From positions 1 to 18,852 of the forward strand of contig DJFY01000026.1 of the NCBI GenBank assembly GCA_002431545.1: 18,852 nucleotides of DNA, in the 5' to 3' direction. Below, in pieces: positions 7,051 to 15,401 of this stretch. Below the pieces are notes generated by a model that did no database searches, was not told the DNA's origin, and saw only the letters and a list, made by a program, of their open reading frames with translations. Position numbers and translations under genes: made by a program. This DNA comes from Cellvibrionales bacterium UBA5860. Lineage in GTDB: Bacteria; Pseudomonadota; Gammaproteobacteria; Pseudomonadales; Porticoccaceae. Positions within the stretch are counted from its first letter, which is position 1. Each line of letters begins with the position of its first letter.

Positions 7051-8067
7051 CTAGTTTACTATCGCATCGATTAGCTGGCTCCACCGCGTGCCTATTACTG
7101 TTGGGGAATGATGAATGCGAATGTAATCTTGCGCCTCGCTTATGCACGCTTCTATCTGTCCCTTTTTCTCAATTGCCTCGAGAATGCCCGGCCCCAGGTC
7201 GTTTTGAACGCAACCCCATTTTTGAAAAGCTTGGTAAGAAGGAAGAGGATGTGCCACTACATAACGGCCGGCCCATAGAGAGTCAACCATGCGATTGGGG
7301 CTCTTGACTAGCTTTGTCTCATTCTCGAGGCTGGGTATGATCACGATGTCACAGGTTTTTAGAGCTTCTTGTCGAGCCGCAATTGACCAGGGCGAAAAAG
7401 ATAGCACAAGCGCATCCTGGCTATTGTTAATTTTTACACACGCTTGCTCAATGCCGACATTTGGGCTGCATACGATCTCTAAGTGTGTAGGTATCTCGCG
7501 TGCTAGCGTTGCCAGTTCGGGAATAGATGTTCGAAGAGAGTCGACGTTCGTGTGTCCGCCAAACCAGCACAGCTTGAGTTTATCGCTTTCCGGTTGAAAT
7601 AAGGGAGGTGAATACAAAGTTTCGTATGGATCAGTTATTACAGTAGCGGTTCTCGATGTTTTTTCCTTGATAACCGCGGCCATAGCTGGTGTGGCGGCAG
7701 TGATCTCGTTGGCCATGTTTGCCATGTCTATATAGTGCTCTCCCAGATGAGGGGAGTCAAAATGATTGTCGCAGATGTCAAATATGACCTTTATACCACT
7801 TTCTAGCGCGATTTTTGTTATCTCCGAATTCTCAGTGTGAAAGCTCTTTGAAAATATTACTACATCTTTATTCTTTAAATTTTCAACAAAGCCTTTCTTG
7901 TCAAATTTTTTAGGTATGGTATAGAAGTATTGTTTATACTTTTTTGTGCTGGCCAGAAATTTTGCAGGGATGATTATGCGATAACGAGCGCTTGCTAGCT
8001 GAGACGCAAGTAAGCCTTGCGATACTGTTATTGGTGCAAATGTGACCCAAAGAATGTTAGTAGACAT
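7051..8067 (-). CDS. GT-B glycosyltransferase (GT4/GT1-like)
   Basis: A 338-residue soluble protein. The N-terminal half (ILWVTFAPITVSQGLLASQLASARYRIIIP) and the stretch GIKVIFDICDNHFDSP (91-106) fit the acceptor half of a GT-B enzyme. The C-terminal half has KLCWFGGHTNVDSL (165-178), the usual opening of the donor domain, and CDIVIIPSLEN...KSPNRMVDSLWAGRYVVAHPLPSY (239-278), which matches the donor-sugar motif of GT4-type enzymes (K.PNR..E/D..AG..VV). The ATG at 8067 has only a weak ribosome site. The gene starts a leftward pair with the methyltransferase at 6344-6973 and is divergent from the second TPR-glycosyltransferase. It probably adds a sugar to the same glycan as its neighbours; the donor cannot be predicted. 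Confidence 0.83.
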   Translation of the reverse strand: MSTNILWVTFAPITVSQGLLASQLASARYRIIIPAKFLASTKKYKQYFYTIPKKFDKKGFVENLKNKDVVIFSKSFHTENSEITKIALESGIKVIFDICDNHFDSPHLGEHYIDMANMANEITAATPAMAAVIKEKTSRTATVITDPYETLYSPPLFQPESDKLKLCWFGGHTNVDSLRTSIPELATLAREIPTHLEIVCSPNVGIEQACVKINNSQDALVLSFSPWSIAARQEALKTCDIVIIPSLENETKLVKSPNRMVDSLWAGRYVVAHPLPSYQAFQKWGCVQNDLGPGILEAIEKKGQIEACISEAQDYIRIHHSPTVIGTRWSQLIDAIVN

Positions 8068-8366
8068 TGTATTGGAATAACCGTATTAAGAACAGATTAT
8101 ATTCAAACTCATAAGGACTTATTCGAACGGATGATTCTTGGGATTACTAATTTTATAATAAAGGGAATCCAAAATATGATAACTAGCGTTATATTTTTAT
8201 CTGATCTCTTATGTGGATAATCGATGGCTAATGGCAATTTGTTCCGCAGTATTTCGCTCAGCGTAACCTGCGTTATTAGGCCCATAAGTCAAAAGCGTAC
8301 CCCCGTTATGTTTTTGCTAATGTATTCGTGAGCAAAGCGCAGGTTGTTAGTGAAGCCGATTAAAAG
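8068..8366. promoter_or_regulatory. Divergent AT-rich intergenic region, presumed to carry promoters for both sides
   Basis: 299 bases between two divergent glycosyltransferase genes. The region is AT-rich around 8090-8220 and must hold start signals for both, but no -35/-10 pair stood out. A sigma-54-like stretch at 8232-8247 has the wrong spacing. Short open frames here show no coding character. Confidence 0.4.
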
Positions 8367-10661
8367 ATGAAAAGTATACGGAGAGTATTGCATTTATTCT
8401 TGTGGCGTAAAAGCGTTGCCAATGGTGATGAAGGAAGCGCTTTGAATCACATAAGAAAATTGAGTTCTCTATTTCCAATCGACCCAAACCTGGTAAAGCA
8501 GATGGGTGGGTATCTCATTGACCTAAGTCTCTATAAGGAAGCATCACATCTATATAGCCAGGCGCTCGATTTTTGCGAAATAGATATTGGTATTGCGTGT
8601 GATCAAATTTATGTTTCCGTTAAGCTTAATAACATTGACGCTGCAATAGCGCTATGTGGTGAGGTATTACTTGCAAATGACTTTTCTGAGGCAGCTCAGA
8701 ACTCGATTCTGAAGACGCTAAATCGCTTGGATGATGGCGGAGCGATTAACTCTTTAGTCAGCGAGATCAGTACACAATTTGGCGAGAGCTCAAAATCGTT
8801 CATTGCAAGGTTATATTGTCAATTCGGCAAGTATGAAGATGCGCTTGCGATTTTCAACTCCTGTCTAGGTAAGCTGGAACCATCTAGTGCCGATGCCCAT
8901 GCTATCGCAGTTTGTTTTTTTCATACGGGAGCTTTTGACCAAGCCGCAGAAACATATAGGAATATACTAAAGTGGGATCCTTTGGATTTAGGCGCATCTC
9001 TAGGGCTTGCTAACGCGGAATATGCTAGGGACAAAGATGCCGGGTTGAAGATCTTGGAGGATTTGATCGCGCGTGAAGATAAATTTGCGCCGGCTTTGTA
9101 CCAGTTGGGAGCATGGTACCAATTGGCTTCGAGGTATAGCGAAGCTGAGATTTTATTTAGGAAGCTGATTGATCTTAATCCTGATTCAGCGCATGTCCAT
9201 GTGCAGTTGGGCGGCATATTAGATGCGATGGGTCGGACGGAAGAAGCCATACATGAACTCGAGTTGGCATTTTGCATTGATAGAAGCTTGGTTCATGCCC
9301 GCATCAGAGCGGCGACTATTTATAGCAAAACTAGTCTGGCTGAAGCGATCAAACTAATCAACGATACGTTACAGTTGGAAGGTTTAGAAAAAAATGCTTC
9401 TTTATTGAGTGAAAAATCGCGTTTGCTCCATGAAGCCCATGATCTGGCAGGTGCGATTAGATCGCTATCACTTGCATTGGAATACGACCCCAAGTCTGTG
9501 GCTAAGCAAAACACTTATGCTGTTTTGCTGAGGGAGAGTGGAGAAATTGAAGCAGCGCTTTCGGCGATAGAAAGAGCCGAATTGTTAAGTCAGAAACAGC
9601 AAGACCATATTTTTTTCAATAAAGGAACAATTCTTGGTGACTCGGGGCGCTATGATGAGGCTATTGCTTACTTTAACAAGGCAATTCAATTAAATCCTTC
9701 TGATTTGTCTATCCGCTGGTACCCTGCGATATACGCATTGGCCTACCACAACTACCGAGAAGGCTGGGCAAACTATGAATTTAGATTCCATAAGGCAGAG
9801 GCGGTAAGACGTGAGTTTAACTTGGCAAGATGGGAGCTTGGCCGACGGGGAACCGTGCTTGTGTATCGAGAGCAGGGGCTTGGCGACGAAATCATGTTCG
9901 CTTCATGTATCCCCGAACTGCTTAATTGCGTTGATTCAGTGGTTATAGAGTGCCACCCTAAGCTCGAGGCGCTTTACCGGCGATCTTTCCCTGAAGCAGA
10001 AGTTATCGGGAACCTAGATATGAATGACACGTCTTGGCTCGATGGAAAACTTGGAATAGATACAGAATTGCCGTGCGGATCACTACCATTACATTTTCGC
10101 AATTCGCTTTCTGAATTTGGCGAAGGGAGCCCTTATTTACTTCACGATATTAGTAAAGCCATTCAATGGCAAAATAGACTAGCCCCATTTAGCGGTAAGA
10201 GATTGGTGGCCTTGTCTTGGCGAGGGGGATCCTATCAAACAAGAAGTGGTCTGCGATCCGTTTCGGTAGAAAAACTTGGCTCTCTATTAAGCTTACCCAA
10301 CACCGAGTTCTTTAGTCTCCAATATGGGGAGGTGCAAGAGGATCTTGCAACAATCGAACAAACTTTTGGTGTCAAGATCCATCATTTTCAGGATATGGTG
10401 GACGACTATGACGAGACGGCGGCGTTTCTCGCGAATATGGATGTAGTTGTGAGTGTACAGACTTCCCTGGTGCATTTATGCGGCGCACTTGGAGTGCCGG
10501 TATTATGCATGTTGCCGAAGGTGCCCGAGTGGCGGTATGGATATACTGGTGATAGCATGCCTTGGTACGGTTCGGTTCGCTTGTTCAGGCAACAGTCATC
10601 GGGCGATTGGAGTGATGTCCTGGAAAACGTTTGCGCTGCTATTGAGCAAGATTTCATCTAA
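8367..10661 (+). CDS. TPR protein with C-terminal GT-B (GT9/GT41-like) glycosyltransferase domain, copy 2
   Basis: 764 residues: a long TPR array (about 40-475; clear repeats at 143-172, 243-275, 276-309 and 412-447) and a GT-B-like domain from about 490. Shared with copy 1 are REQGLGDEIMFASCIP (501-516), ECHPKLEALY (528-537), SLQYGEVQEDL (650-660), HHFQDMVDDYDETAAF (672-687), VVVSVQTSLVHLCGALG (693-709) and PEWRYG (720-725). The TPR part is longer and diverged, so the two copies may bind different acceptors or different parts of one. No signal peptide is seen. The ATG at 8367 has a poor ribosome site; a TTG at 8388 with GGAG upstream is an alternative. Domain order recalls FlmG-type flagellin glycosyltransferases of alphaproteobacteria (TPR then GT-B). 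The small gene at 10698 follows after 36 nt. Confidence 0.87.
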   Translation: MKSIRRVLHLFLWRKSVANGDEGSALNHIRKLSSLFPIDPNLVKQMGGYLIDLSLYKEASHLYSQALDFCEIDIGIACDQIYVSVKLNNIDAAIALCGEVLLANDFSEAAQNSILKTLNRLDDGGAINSLVSEISTQFGESSKSFIARLYCQFGKYEDALAIFNSCLGKLEPSSADAHAIAVCFFHTGAFDQAAETYRNILKWDPLDLGASLGLANAEYARDKDAGLKILEDLIAREDKFAPALYQLGAWYQLASRYSEAEILFRKLIDLNPDSAHVHVQLGGILDAMGRTEEAIHELELAFCIDRSLVHARIRAATIYSKTSLAEAIKLINDTLQLEGLEKNASLLSEKSRLLHEAHDLAGAIRSLSLALEYDPKSVAKQNTYAVLLRESGEIEAALSAIERAELLSQKQQDHIFFNKGTILGDSGRYDEAIAYFNKAIQLNPSDLSIRWYPAIYALAYHNYREGWANYEFRFHKAEAVRREFNLARWELGRRGTVLVYREQGLGDEIMFASCIPELLNCVDSVVIECHPKLEALYRRSFPEAEVIGNLDMNDTSWLDGKLGIDTELPCGSLPLHFRNSLSEFGEGSPYLLHDISKAIQWQNRLAPFSGKRLVALSWRGGSYQTRSGLRSVSVEKLGSLLSLPNTEFFSLQYGEVQEDLATIEQTFGVKIHHFQDMVDDYDETAAFLANMDVVVSVQTSLVHLCGALGVPVLCMLPKVPEWRYGYTGDSMPWYGSVRLFRQQSSGDWSDVLENVCAAIEQDFI

Positions 10662-10697
10662 ATTCAGCTATTTAACGCGTGGTAATGGAGGGGATAG

Positions 10698-11018
10698 ATG
10701 GGAATTCTAGGGTTTTCTCGTAAAGAAAATATAGGCGAATTTGCGAGCGAATTGTGCAAGGAGCTCACAGCTAAGTATCCCGTTGCTATGGATACTAATT
10801 CCCAAAGCATGGTTTCCGAGAAGAACTTGAGTAAGACCCTCGAAGGCGTATTTAACAAAGCCGCAGATTTTAAGACGCGAAATAAACTCGGTGTTATTGG
10901 CAAAGCAAAGCTGATTAACGCTTTTCAGTGGGAGCTAAAAGACGCGGGTTACACAGACAAATTCGTCAAGCTGGCGGTAGAGGGTATTACTGCTTACACC
11001 AGTCGAAAGGCGTCTTGA
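10698..11018 (+). CDS. Small hypothetical protein of unknown function
   Basis: A 106-residue, soluble, charged, probably mostly helical protein that I do not recognise. It has no signal peptide, cysteine cluster or membrane segment. A GGAGGGGAT ribosome site lies just before the ATG, the strongest in the accessory block, which supports real and perhaps high expression. It sits 36 nt downstream of the second TPR-glycosyltransferase with no terminator between, so it is probably co-transcribed. It could be an accessory subunit, but nothing in the sequence shows this. Confidence 0.75.
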   Translation: MGILGFSRKENIGEFASELCKELTAKYPVAMDTNSQSMVSEKNLSKTLEGVFNKAADFKTRNKLGVIGKAKLINAFQWELKDAGYTDKFVKLAVEGITAYTSRKAS

Positions 11019-11055
11019 CCTTTCTTTGATAGCTCTAGTCTCCTGGTCAATTTTT
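11015..11055 (+). terminator. Weak candidate terminator after the small hypothetical gene
   Basis: TTGACC (11015-11020) and its complement GGTCAA (11045-11050) flank a 24-nt loop and are followed by TTTTT (11051-11055). The stem is short and the loop long, so this is only a possible stop signal. The position, overlapping the stop codon of the last gene of the block, is suitable. Confidence 0.3.
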
Positions 11056-11163
11056 GCCTGTGTTCATGCGATCAACATAAAGCTGGGGTGCGCGCGGCTC
11101 TGTCGAGAGAGGCAGGTCTTAATTAGTGTTGTAACAGGGAGTTAGAGCAGCATTAGCGCTGTA

Positions 11164-12012
11164 TTAGTGTCGTATAAGTAGCGATAAATCAACCGCCCGA
11201 CAGTGCTTGGTCAGTTGCCCGCTCGAAAGAAAGTCGACGCCGGGCAGGGCATACTGAACGATACTCTGCTCCGTGATGTTGCCCGATACTTCTAGTTTTA
11301 CGTTTTTCGACCCTCTAACTTCACACGCTTTTTTTATATCTTCGATCGAGAAGTTGTCGAGCATAATGGTGTTGGGTTCTGCTGCCAGAGCTTCCTGAAA
11401 TTCTGTCAGATTTTCCACCTCGATTTCTATGGCAAGCCCGGGTGCCTGGGTTCGCGCTGTCTCTATTGCAGCGGTGATACCCCCGCATGCGGCGATGTGA
11501 TTTTCCTTGATCAGGAACGCATCGTACAAACCCATGCGGTGATTATGGCATCCACCCACGGCTACTGCGTACTTTTGCGCCACTCGAAGTCCCGGTACGG
11601 TTTTTCGAGTATCGAGAATTTTGGTGCCGCATTTTGCAACGAGATTGGCGTAGTGTCTGGATAGGGTTGCGGTACCGGAAAGAAGTTGCAGAAAATTTAG
11701 GGCCGTCCGTTCCCCGGTAAGGATGTTCCTGGAGTTGCCCGACAGTTTGCACAAAGTTTGATCAGTTGATATTTCGTCCCCGTCTCTGACCAGCCAGTCG
11801 ATAACGATAGTCGGGTCGAGCTGCTGAAAAACCTCGTTGACCCAGGGAATACCGCACACCACGGCATTTTCCCGCGAAAGAATGATGGCTTCGCTGATAC
11901 GCTCTGGCGGGATCAGCTGGGCGGTCACATCCCCGCTACCCACGTCTTCCCGCAATGCCGCGGTAACGTTTTCGACGATCGATTTCGCCAAAGCCGGGTT
12001 TGTCTGAGTCAT
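11164..12012 (-). CDS. nadC: Nicotinate-nucleotide pyrophosphorylase (carboxylating), quinolinate phosphoribosyltransferase
   Basis: A 282-residue cytoplasmic enzyme that converts quinolinate and PRPP to nicotinate mononucleotide, CO2 and pyrophosphate in de novo NAD synthesis. Family motifs are in order: LREDVGSGDVT (20-30), ERTALNFLQLLSGTAT (101-116), DTRKTVPGLR (134-143), GGCHNHRMGLYDAFLIKENH (153-172), IEIEVE (195-200), IMLDNFS (216-222) and LEVSGNI (240-246). Length is typical. The ATG at 12012 has no strong ribosome site. It faces left towards the accessory block and is divergent from the DUF1631 gene. nadC next to pilA on one side and DUF1631-ampD on the other matches the neighbourhood in Pseudomonas and marks the accessory block as an insertion between core genes. 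Confidence 0.96.
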   Translation of the reverse strand: MTQTNPALAKSIVENVTAALREDVGSGDVTAQLIPPERISEAIILSRENAVVCGIPWVNEVFQQLDPTIVIDWLVRDGDEISTDQTLCKLSGNSRNILTGERTALNFLQLLSGTATLSRHYANLVAKCGTKILDTRKTVPGLRVAQKYAVAVGGCHNHRMGLYDAFLIKENHIAACGGITAAIETARTQAPGLAIEIEVENLTEFQEALAAEPNTIMLDNFSIEDIKKACEVRGSKNVKLEVSGNITEQSIVQYALPGVDFLSSGQLTKHCRAVDLSLLIRH

Positions 12013-12313
12013 TCTCTGGCCCGAAAAAAGGACAAATTATAACAGCCGGGGCCAGGGTCTCGACGTAGAGGTGAGCGTCGAAAACCGATTTTGTCCAGCG
12101 CAAACGAGCACAAGTTCACGTGTCTTCAATAAGATGGTTGACAAACCTTCTCCGCGCAATAAACATTGCCACCTAAGCAACTGAAATAACGCGTTTTAAA
12201 CATAAAGTAAGGCCTTTGGCGGTTTGGCAGTGCGCGCGCCCGTGTGATTTTCGATATTCGCTGGGGCCTCATGCGCCTGCAATACCTACCGCAAGGAATG
12301 CCGGATTCTGGAC
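12013..12313. other. Divergent intergenic region between nadC and the DUF1631 gene
   Basis: 301 bases with no supported gene. It holds a -35-like TTGACA at 12138-12143 facing right and, after 16 bases, TAAACA at 12160-12165 as a weak -10. AAGGA at 12293-12297 lies 16 bases before the DUF1631 ATG, too far for an ordinary ribosome site. A leftward open frame here looks non-coding. Confidence 0.45.
12138..12165 (+). promoter_or_regulatory. Candidate sigma-70 promoter for the DUF1631 gene
   Basis: A perfect TTGACA (-35) is followed after 16 nt by TAAACA, a poor -10 element. It lies about 150 nt before the DUF1631 start and faces the right way. Support is the -35 match only. Confidence 0.3.
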
Positions 12314-14638
12314 ATGTCGAAAGCGATATCGATACCAACGCCGACGCAATCGTCGAGGGCTCTACTCGTGCCCCTTCGAATGCTGAGTGACCGTGCCCGG
12401 CAATTTCTCACCGAGAGCGCGGACCGGCTTTTTGGCAGATTGCCCGACGTGTTCTTTGAGCTGGCCGATGATCTAGAGGACGGTCGTCGGCAAACGCAGT
12501 ATTTCGATGCTATTTCCGCGTTGCGGAACGAGCGCACGGAGATCGTCAACGACTGGGTCTCTTCGGTGACAGCCAGACTGCAGGCTTTTGCTGATACCGT
12601 CGAACATTCGGGTGGGCCCGGCGCTTTGGGTGCAACTTCCGCTTCGGTTTGCCGGTCCGAAAACCCCTGTCGAGGCGAAGGTGATTCCACCGAACTCATA
12701 GTGGCCTTCGACAAACTGGTATCCGAGGCTCGGATCGCGTGCGATCCGGTGTTGACCTCGCTCTCGTTGAGGTTGGGCAGTTTGCTCGCAGTGGACCTGG
12801 ACAAGCGCGATTGCCCTCTGAGCCCGGAACGGATCACCGACGACTTCCTGCAAGCGATCGGGGGGCGCGGATTAGCCATGTCGCCACTGCTGACATTGTT
12901 GAAACTGTATGACGAGGATGTCCTCGCGCGTTGGGGCGGTTTTCTCGAGCAGTGCGACGAGCTGCTATGCGGCATCGGTATTTTGCCGGATCTCGATGTT
13001 AGTTCAGCGCGCAAATGTAGCTCCGGCGCCGCTTCAGGCAGTGCAGATGACTGCAAGAAAACAACCGGCGCGTCGCCACGTCGGGGGCCCCTGGCTGAGC
13101 CCAGTATTGACGAGCCCGATGAGCTACCGATACCAGCCGGTTCGCTAATAGCGGAGGAGGCCCGGTGTCTCGATCAGCTGGAACAAGGCTGGAATGATCC
13201 GGCTGTTAGTCGCGGTGTTGGTTTTGAGCCCGAGGAAACCGGCGGCGACATGGAAACAAATCGCAGTACAGATGCTCGTCTCACGACCGAAGAGTTGTTA
13301 AATCTGTTGGATAGCGCTGAGCTCGAGTCAATGTTGGTCGCGACACCCGATGTGTTACAACCGATAGATCGCATTGCTGTACTGACACGCGTGCAAGAGG
13401 CCCTGGCGCGACATGGCAGGAGTCTCGCCGATCTCGACCGTCAGGACAGGAACATTCTTGCCTTGCTCGATCGCGGGTTTCGTGAGTATTTTGCCTTTGG
13501 TTATATCCCGCAAGCCCTGTGGGAGCTGGTTTCACTGGCCGTGATGCCAGTGGTAAAAACCGCGCTGGCGAACCCCGCTTTCTTCGAGTCTGAACAACAT
13601 CCGGCGCGCCGACTGCTAAACGAAGTCGCGTCTGCCTCTATCGGTTTGTCTGCCGGAAGTGGCCTGGACGAAGACCCCGTGTATAAAAAGCTCGTGCGGA
13701 TTTTCGAGCAATGGCAAACGCTCGATGACAACGCAAGAGGATTGTCCGGTTTGCTTCTCGACTTTATATGTTTCGTGGAATCCCGCCGACAAGAGGTCAG
13801 CGTCCGCGAGCGCGAGGTTGTTGAAAAAGAACTCGGCAACATCAAGCTGAACGACAGCTATTGCCTGGTAGAGCGCGCGCTCGGTGAACGACTGCTTGAC
13901 AAGGAGACCGGATTCGCGGTTTTGCAGTTTGTCGAGGCCGGCTGGAGCAAAGTACTGTTTGCTGCAGCGCTGAAGTACGGCGCCGATTCCAGGCAATGGA
14001 TGCAGAATATACACTTGCTGGATCAATTGCTCGGGTTGGAATCCGCGGAGGGGGCAATTGACGGGGAATTTCTGACGACCCTGCTGGCTTTGATGGAAGA
14101 AGCCCTTATTGCTGTCAATTTCGATGCCTATCAGGGGCATGGGATGCTGGAAAATGTCAGGTGTTATTTCCTCGAGGGGCGGGATGCGAACAAGACTGCC
14201 CATCCGATAATACTGGATCGAGCGGAAGCGATGCAGTCAGGTGATACCAGTATGCGAGTGTGTGTCAGCGCTCTCGTACTGGACATTCCGGGTTCTGGCG
14301 GCACGTCCGGTGACAGGTTAGATAACGCCCTCGAACATAGCATGTTAGCGAGAATTGACTCTCTAAAGCGCGGTGTTTGGGTGGAAATGCCGGTTGGCGA
14401 TGGCGCGGAATGCCCGGTGCGGGCGCGCTTGCTCGATATTGTCGAGCCCTCAGGGGACTATATTTTTGGCGACCATTGTGGCGGCAAGATCGCGGTACAA
14501 AATCGCCAGTGGCTTGCTTGCAAGCTGAAGGACGACGACCTGAAAATACTCGATAAAAATAAACTGTTTGACGGTGCCCTGGCGGTAGCCATTCATGATC
14601 TCTATGGCCATGGTGACGGCAGCGGTGAACTGAATTAG
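12314..14638 (+). CDS. DUF1631 family protein of unknown function
   Basis: A large (774-residue), GC-rich, cytoplasmic protein with no membrane segment. The N-terminal part (ARQFLTESADRLFGRLPDVFFELADD, then QTQYFDAISALRNERTEIVNDW) and the middle segment VLTRVQEALARHGRSLADLDRQDRNILALLDRGF match what I know of DUF1631 proteins, which reach about 750 residues in Pseudomonas and relatives. The C-terminal 100 residues (RIDSLKRGVWVEMPVGDG..., then VRARLLDIVEPSGDYIFGDHCGGKI) look like a PilZ-type barrel but lack the RxxxR and D/NxSxxG c-di-GMP motifs, so c-di-GMP binding is not supported. The function is unknown. ATG 12314 is the first in-frame start after a stop at 12245; its ribosome site is weak, and GTG 12368 or ATG 12380 are possible. 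Confidence 0.85.
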   Translation: MSKAISIPTPTQSSRALLVPLRMLSDRARQFLTESADRLFGRLPDVFFELADDLEDGRRQTQYFDAISALRNERTEIVNDWVSSVTARLQAFADTVEHSGGPGALGATSASVCRSENPCRGEGDSTELIVAFDKLVSEARIACDPVLTSLSLRLGSLLAVDLDKRDCPLSPERITDDFLQAIGGRGLAMSPLLTLLKLYDEDVLARWGGFLEQCDELLCGIGILPDLDVSSARKCSSGAASGSADDCKKTTGASPRRGPLAEPSIDEPDELPIPAGSLIAEEARCLDQLEQGWNDPAVSRGVGFEPEETGGDMETNRSTDARLTTEELLNLLDSAELESMLVATPDVLQPIDRIAVLTRVQEALARHGRSLADLDRQDRNILALLDRGFREYFAFGYIPQALWELVSLAVMPVVKTALANPAFFESEQHPARRLLNEVASASIGLSAGSGLDEDPVYKKLVRIFEQWQTLDDNARGLSGLLLDFICFVESRRQEVSVREREVVEKELGNIKLNDSYCLVERALGERLLDKETGFAVLQFVEAGWSKVLFAAALKYGADSRQWMQNIHLLDQLLGLESAEGAIDGEFLTTLLALMEEALIAVNFDAYQGHGMLENVRCYFLEGRDANKTAHPIILDRAEAMQSGDTSMRVCVSALVLDIPGSGGTSGDRLDNALEHSMLARIDSLKRGVWVEMPVGDGAECPVRARLLDIVEPSGDYIFGDHCGGKIAVQNRQWLACKLKDDDLKILDKNKLFDGALAVAIHDLYGHGDGSGELN

Positions 14639-14837
14639 CGCGATAGCAGCAGGGCGCGGGTGTCGGCGAGGCGCTTATGAATGCGGTTATTTTTCCAGTA
14701 CGCCCTGGCAAACTAGCGCCCTATAAGCACCGAGTGTGCGTGGGACATTGTCCGGTACCCAATGGTCTGTCGTATTTTTTCGGGCGTGCTAAGGGCGGTG
14801 ATCGGGAGCTGTTGTCGCTCGGGCTTTCGCACTTGAG

Positions 14838-15401
14838 ATGGCGACTTTGACACAAAATCTAACCATTGATGCGGCGGGATGGCTGGCCGATGTTAATCGG
14901 ATTGATTCGCCGAATTTCGCGGAGCGGCCCGCTGGCATAACACCCTCGCTGTTGGTGATTCACAACATTAGCCTACCACCGGGACAATTTGGTGGGCCCT
15001 ATATTACCGAGTTTTTCTGCAATCGCCTCGACTGCGACGCGCATCCCTTTTTTAAAGAGATCGAAGGCATGACTGTCTCCGCTCATCTGCTGATCGATCG
15101 AGACGGTGAGATCACTCAGTTTGTTTCGTTTGCCGACTGCGCCTGGCACGCCGGCGTTTCCGTTTTTGAGGGCCGTGAACGGTGCAATGAGTATTCCATA
15201 GGGGTCGAGCTAGAGGGTGTCGATGATCTCCCGTACACATCTTTTCAGTACGCCGCACTGACCCGGGTCACCCAACAGATCATGTTGCGCTACCCCGACA
15301 TCACGCGTGAGCGTATTGTCGGTCACAGTGATATCGCCCCAGGGCGTAAAACCGATCCGGGACCAGCTTTTGGCTGGCAGCGATACCTGAGTGGCTTATA
15401 G
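14838..15401 (+). CDS. ampD: 1,6-anhydro-N-acetylmuramyl-L-alanine amidase AmpD
   Basis: A 187-residue cytoplasmic zinc amidase that removes the stem peptide from 1,6-anhydroMurNAc peptides in peptidoglycan recycling. Loss of AmpD in enterobacteria and Pseudomonas raises AmpR-controlled beta-lactamase. Zinc ligands are His42 (LLVIHNIS), His163 (VGHSDIAPGR) and Asp173 (KTDPGP). The catalytic-region Glu124 is in YSIGVELEG and Lys171 precedes the zinc Asp. There is no signal peptide, consistent with AmpD and not the periplasmic AmiD. Length is that of E. coli AmpD. The ATG at 14838 has only TTGAG upstream. It follows the DUF1631 gene after 199 nt; ampE is not next to it here. The matching permease gene, ampG, lies 750 bases further right on the other strand. 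Confidence 0.95.
   Translation: MATLTQNLTIDAAGWLADVNRIDSPNFAERPAGITPSLLVIHNISLPPGQFGGPYITEFFCNRLDCDAHPFFKEIEGMTVSAHLLIDRDGEITQFVSFADCAWHAGVSVFEGRERCNEYSIGVELEGVDDLPYTSFQYAALTRVTQQIMLRYPDITRERIVGHSDIAPGRKTDPGPAFGWQRYLSGL

Noticed and set aside
8232..8247. TGGCAATTTGTTCCGC as a possible sigma-54 promoter for the second TPR-glycosyltransferase
   Set aside because: The GG and GC elements are one base too far apart and the -12 box is not TTGC.
11019..11163. A tRNA gene or attachment site at the island edge near nadC
   Set aside because: No tRNA-like cloverleaf or matching direct repeat could be seen at either edge of the accessory block; no integrase or transposase is present.
12298..12390. A 30-codon frame starting at 12298 overlapping the DUF1631 start, suggesting a frameshifted N-terminus
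   Set aside because: The AAGGA before it directly touches the ATG, leaving no spacing, and the DUF1631-like sequence is continuous in the other frame.
12286..13056. A 256-codon open frame on the minus strand opposite the DUF1631 gene, and similar long minus-strand frames to 14711
   Set aside because: Products are Ser/Arg/Pro-rich without recognisable motifs, as expected for the antisense of a GC-rich gene; the plus-strand frame matches a known family.
14677..14850. A 57-codon plus-strand open frame between the DUF1631 gene and ampD, overlapping the ampD start
   Set aside because: No convincing ribosome site, no recognisable sequence, and the interval is short; more likely chance.
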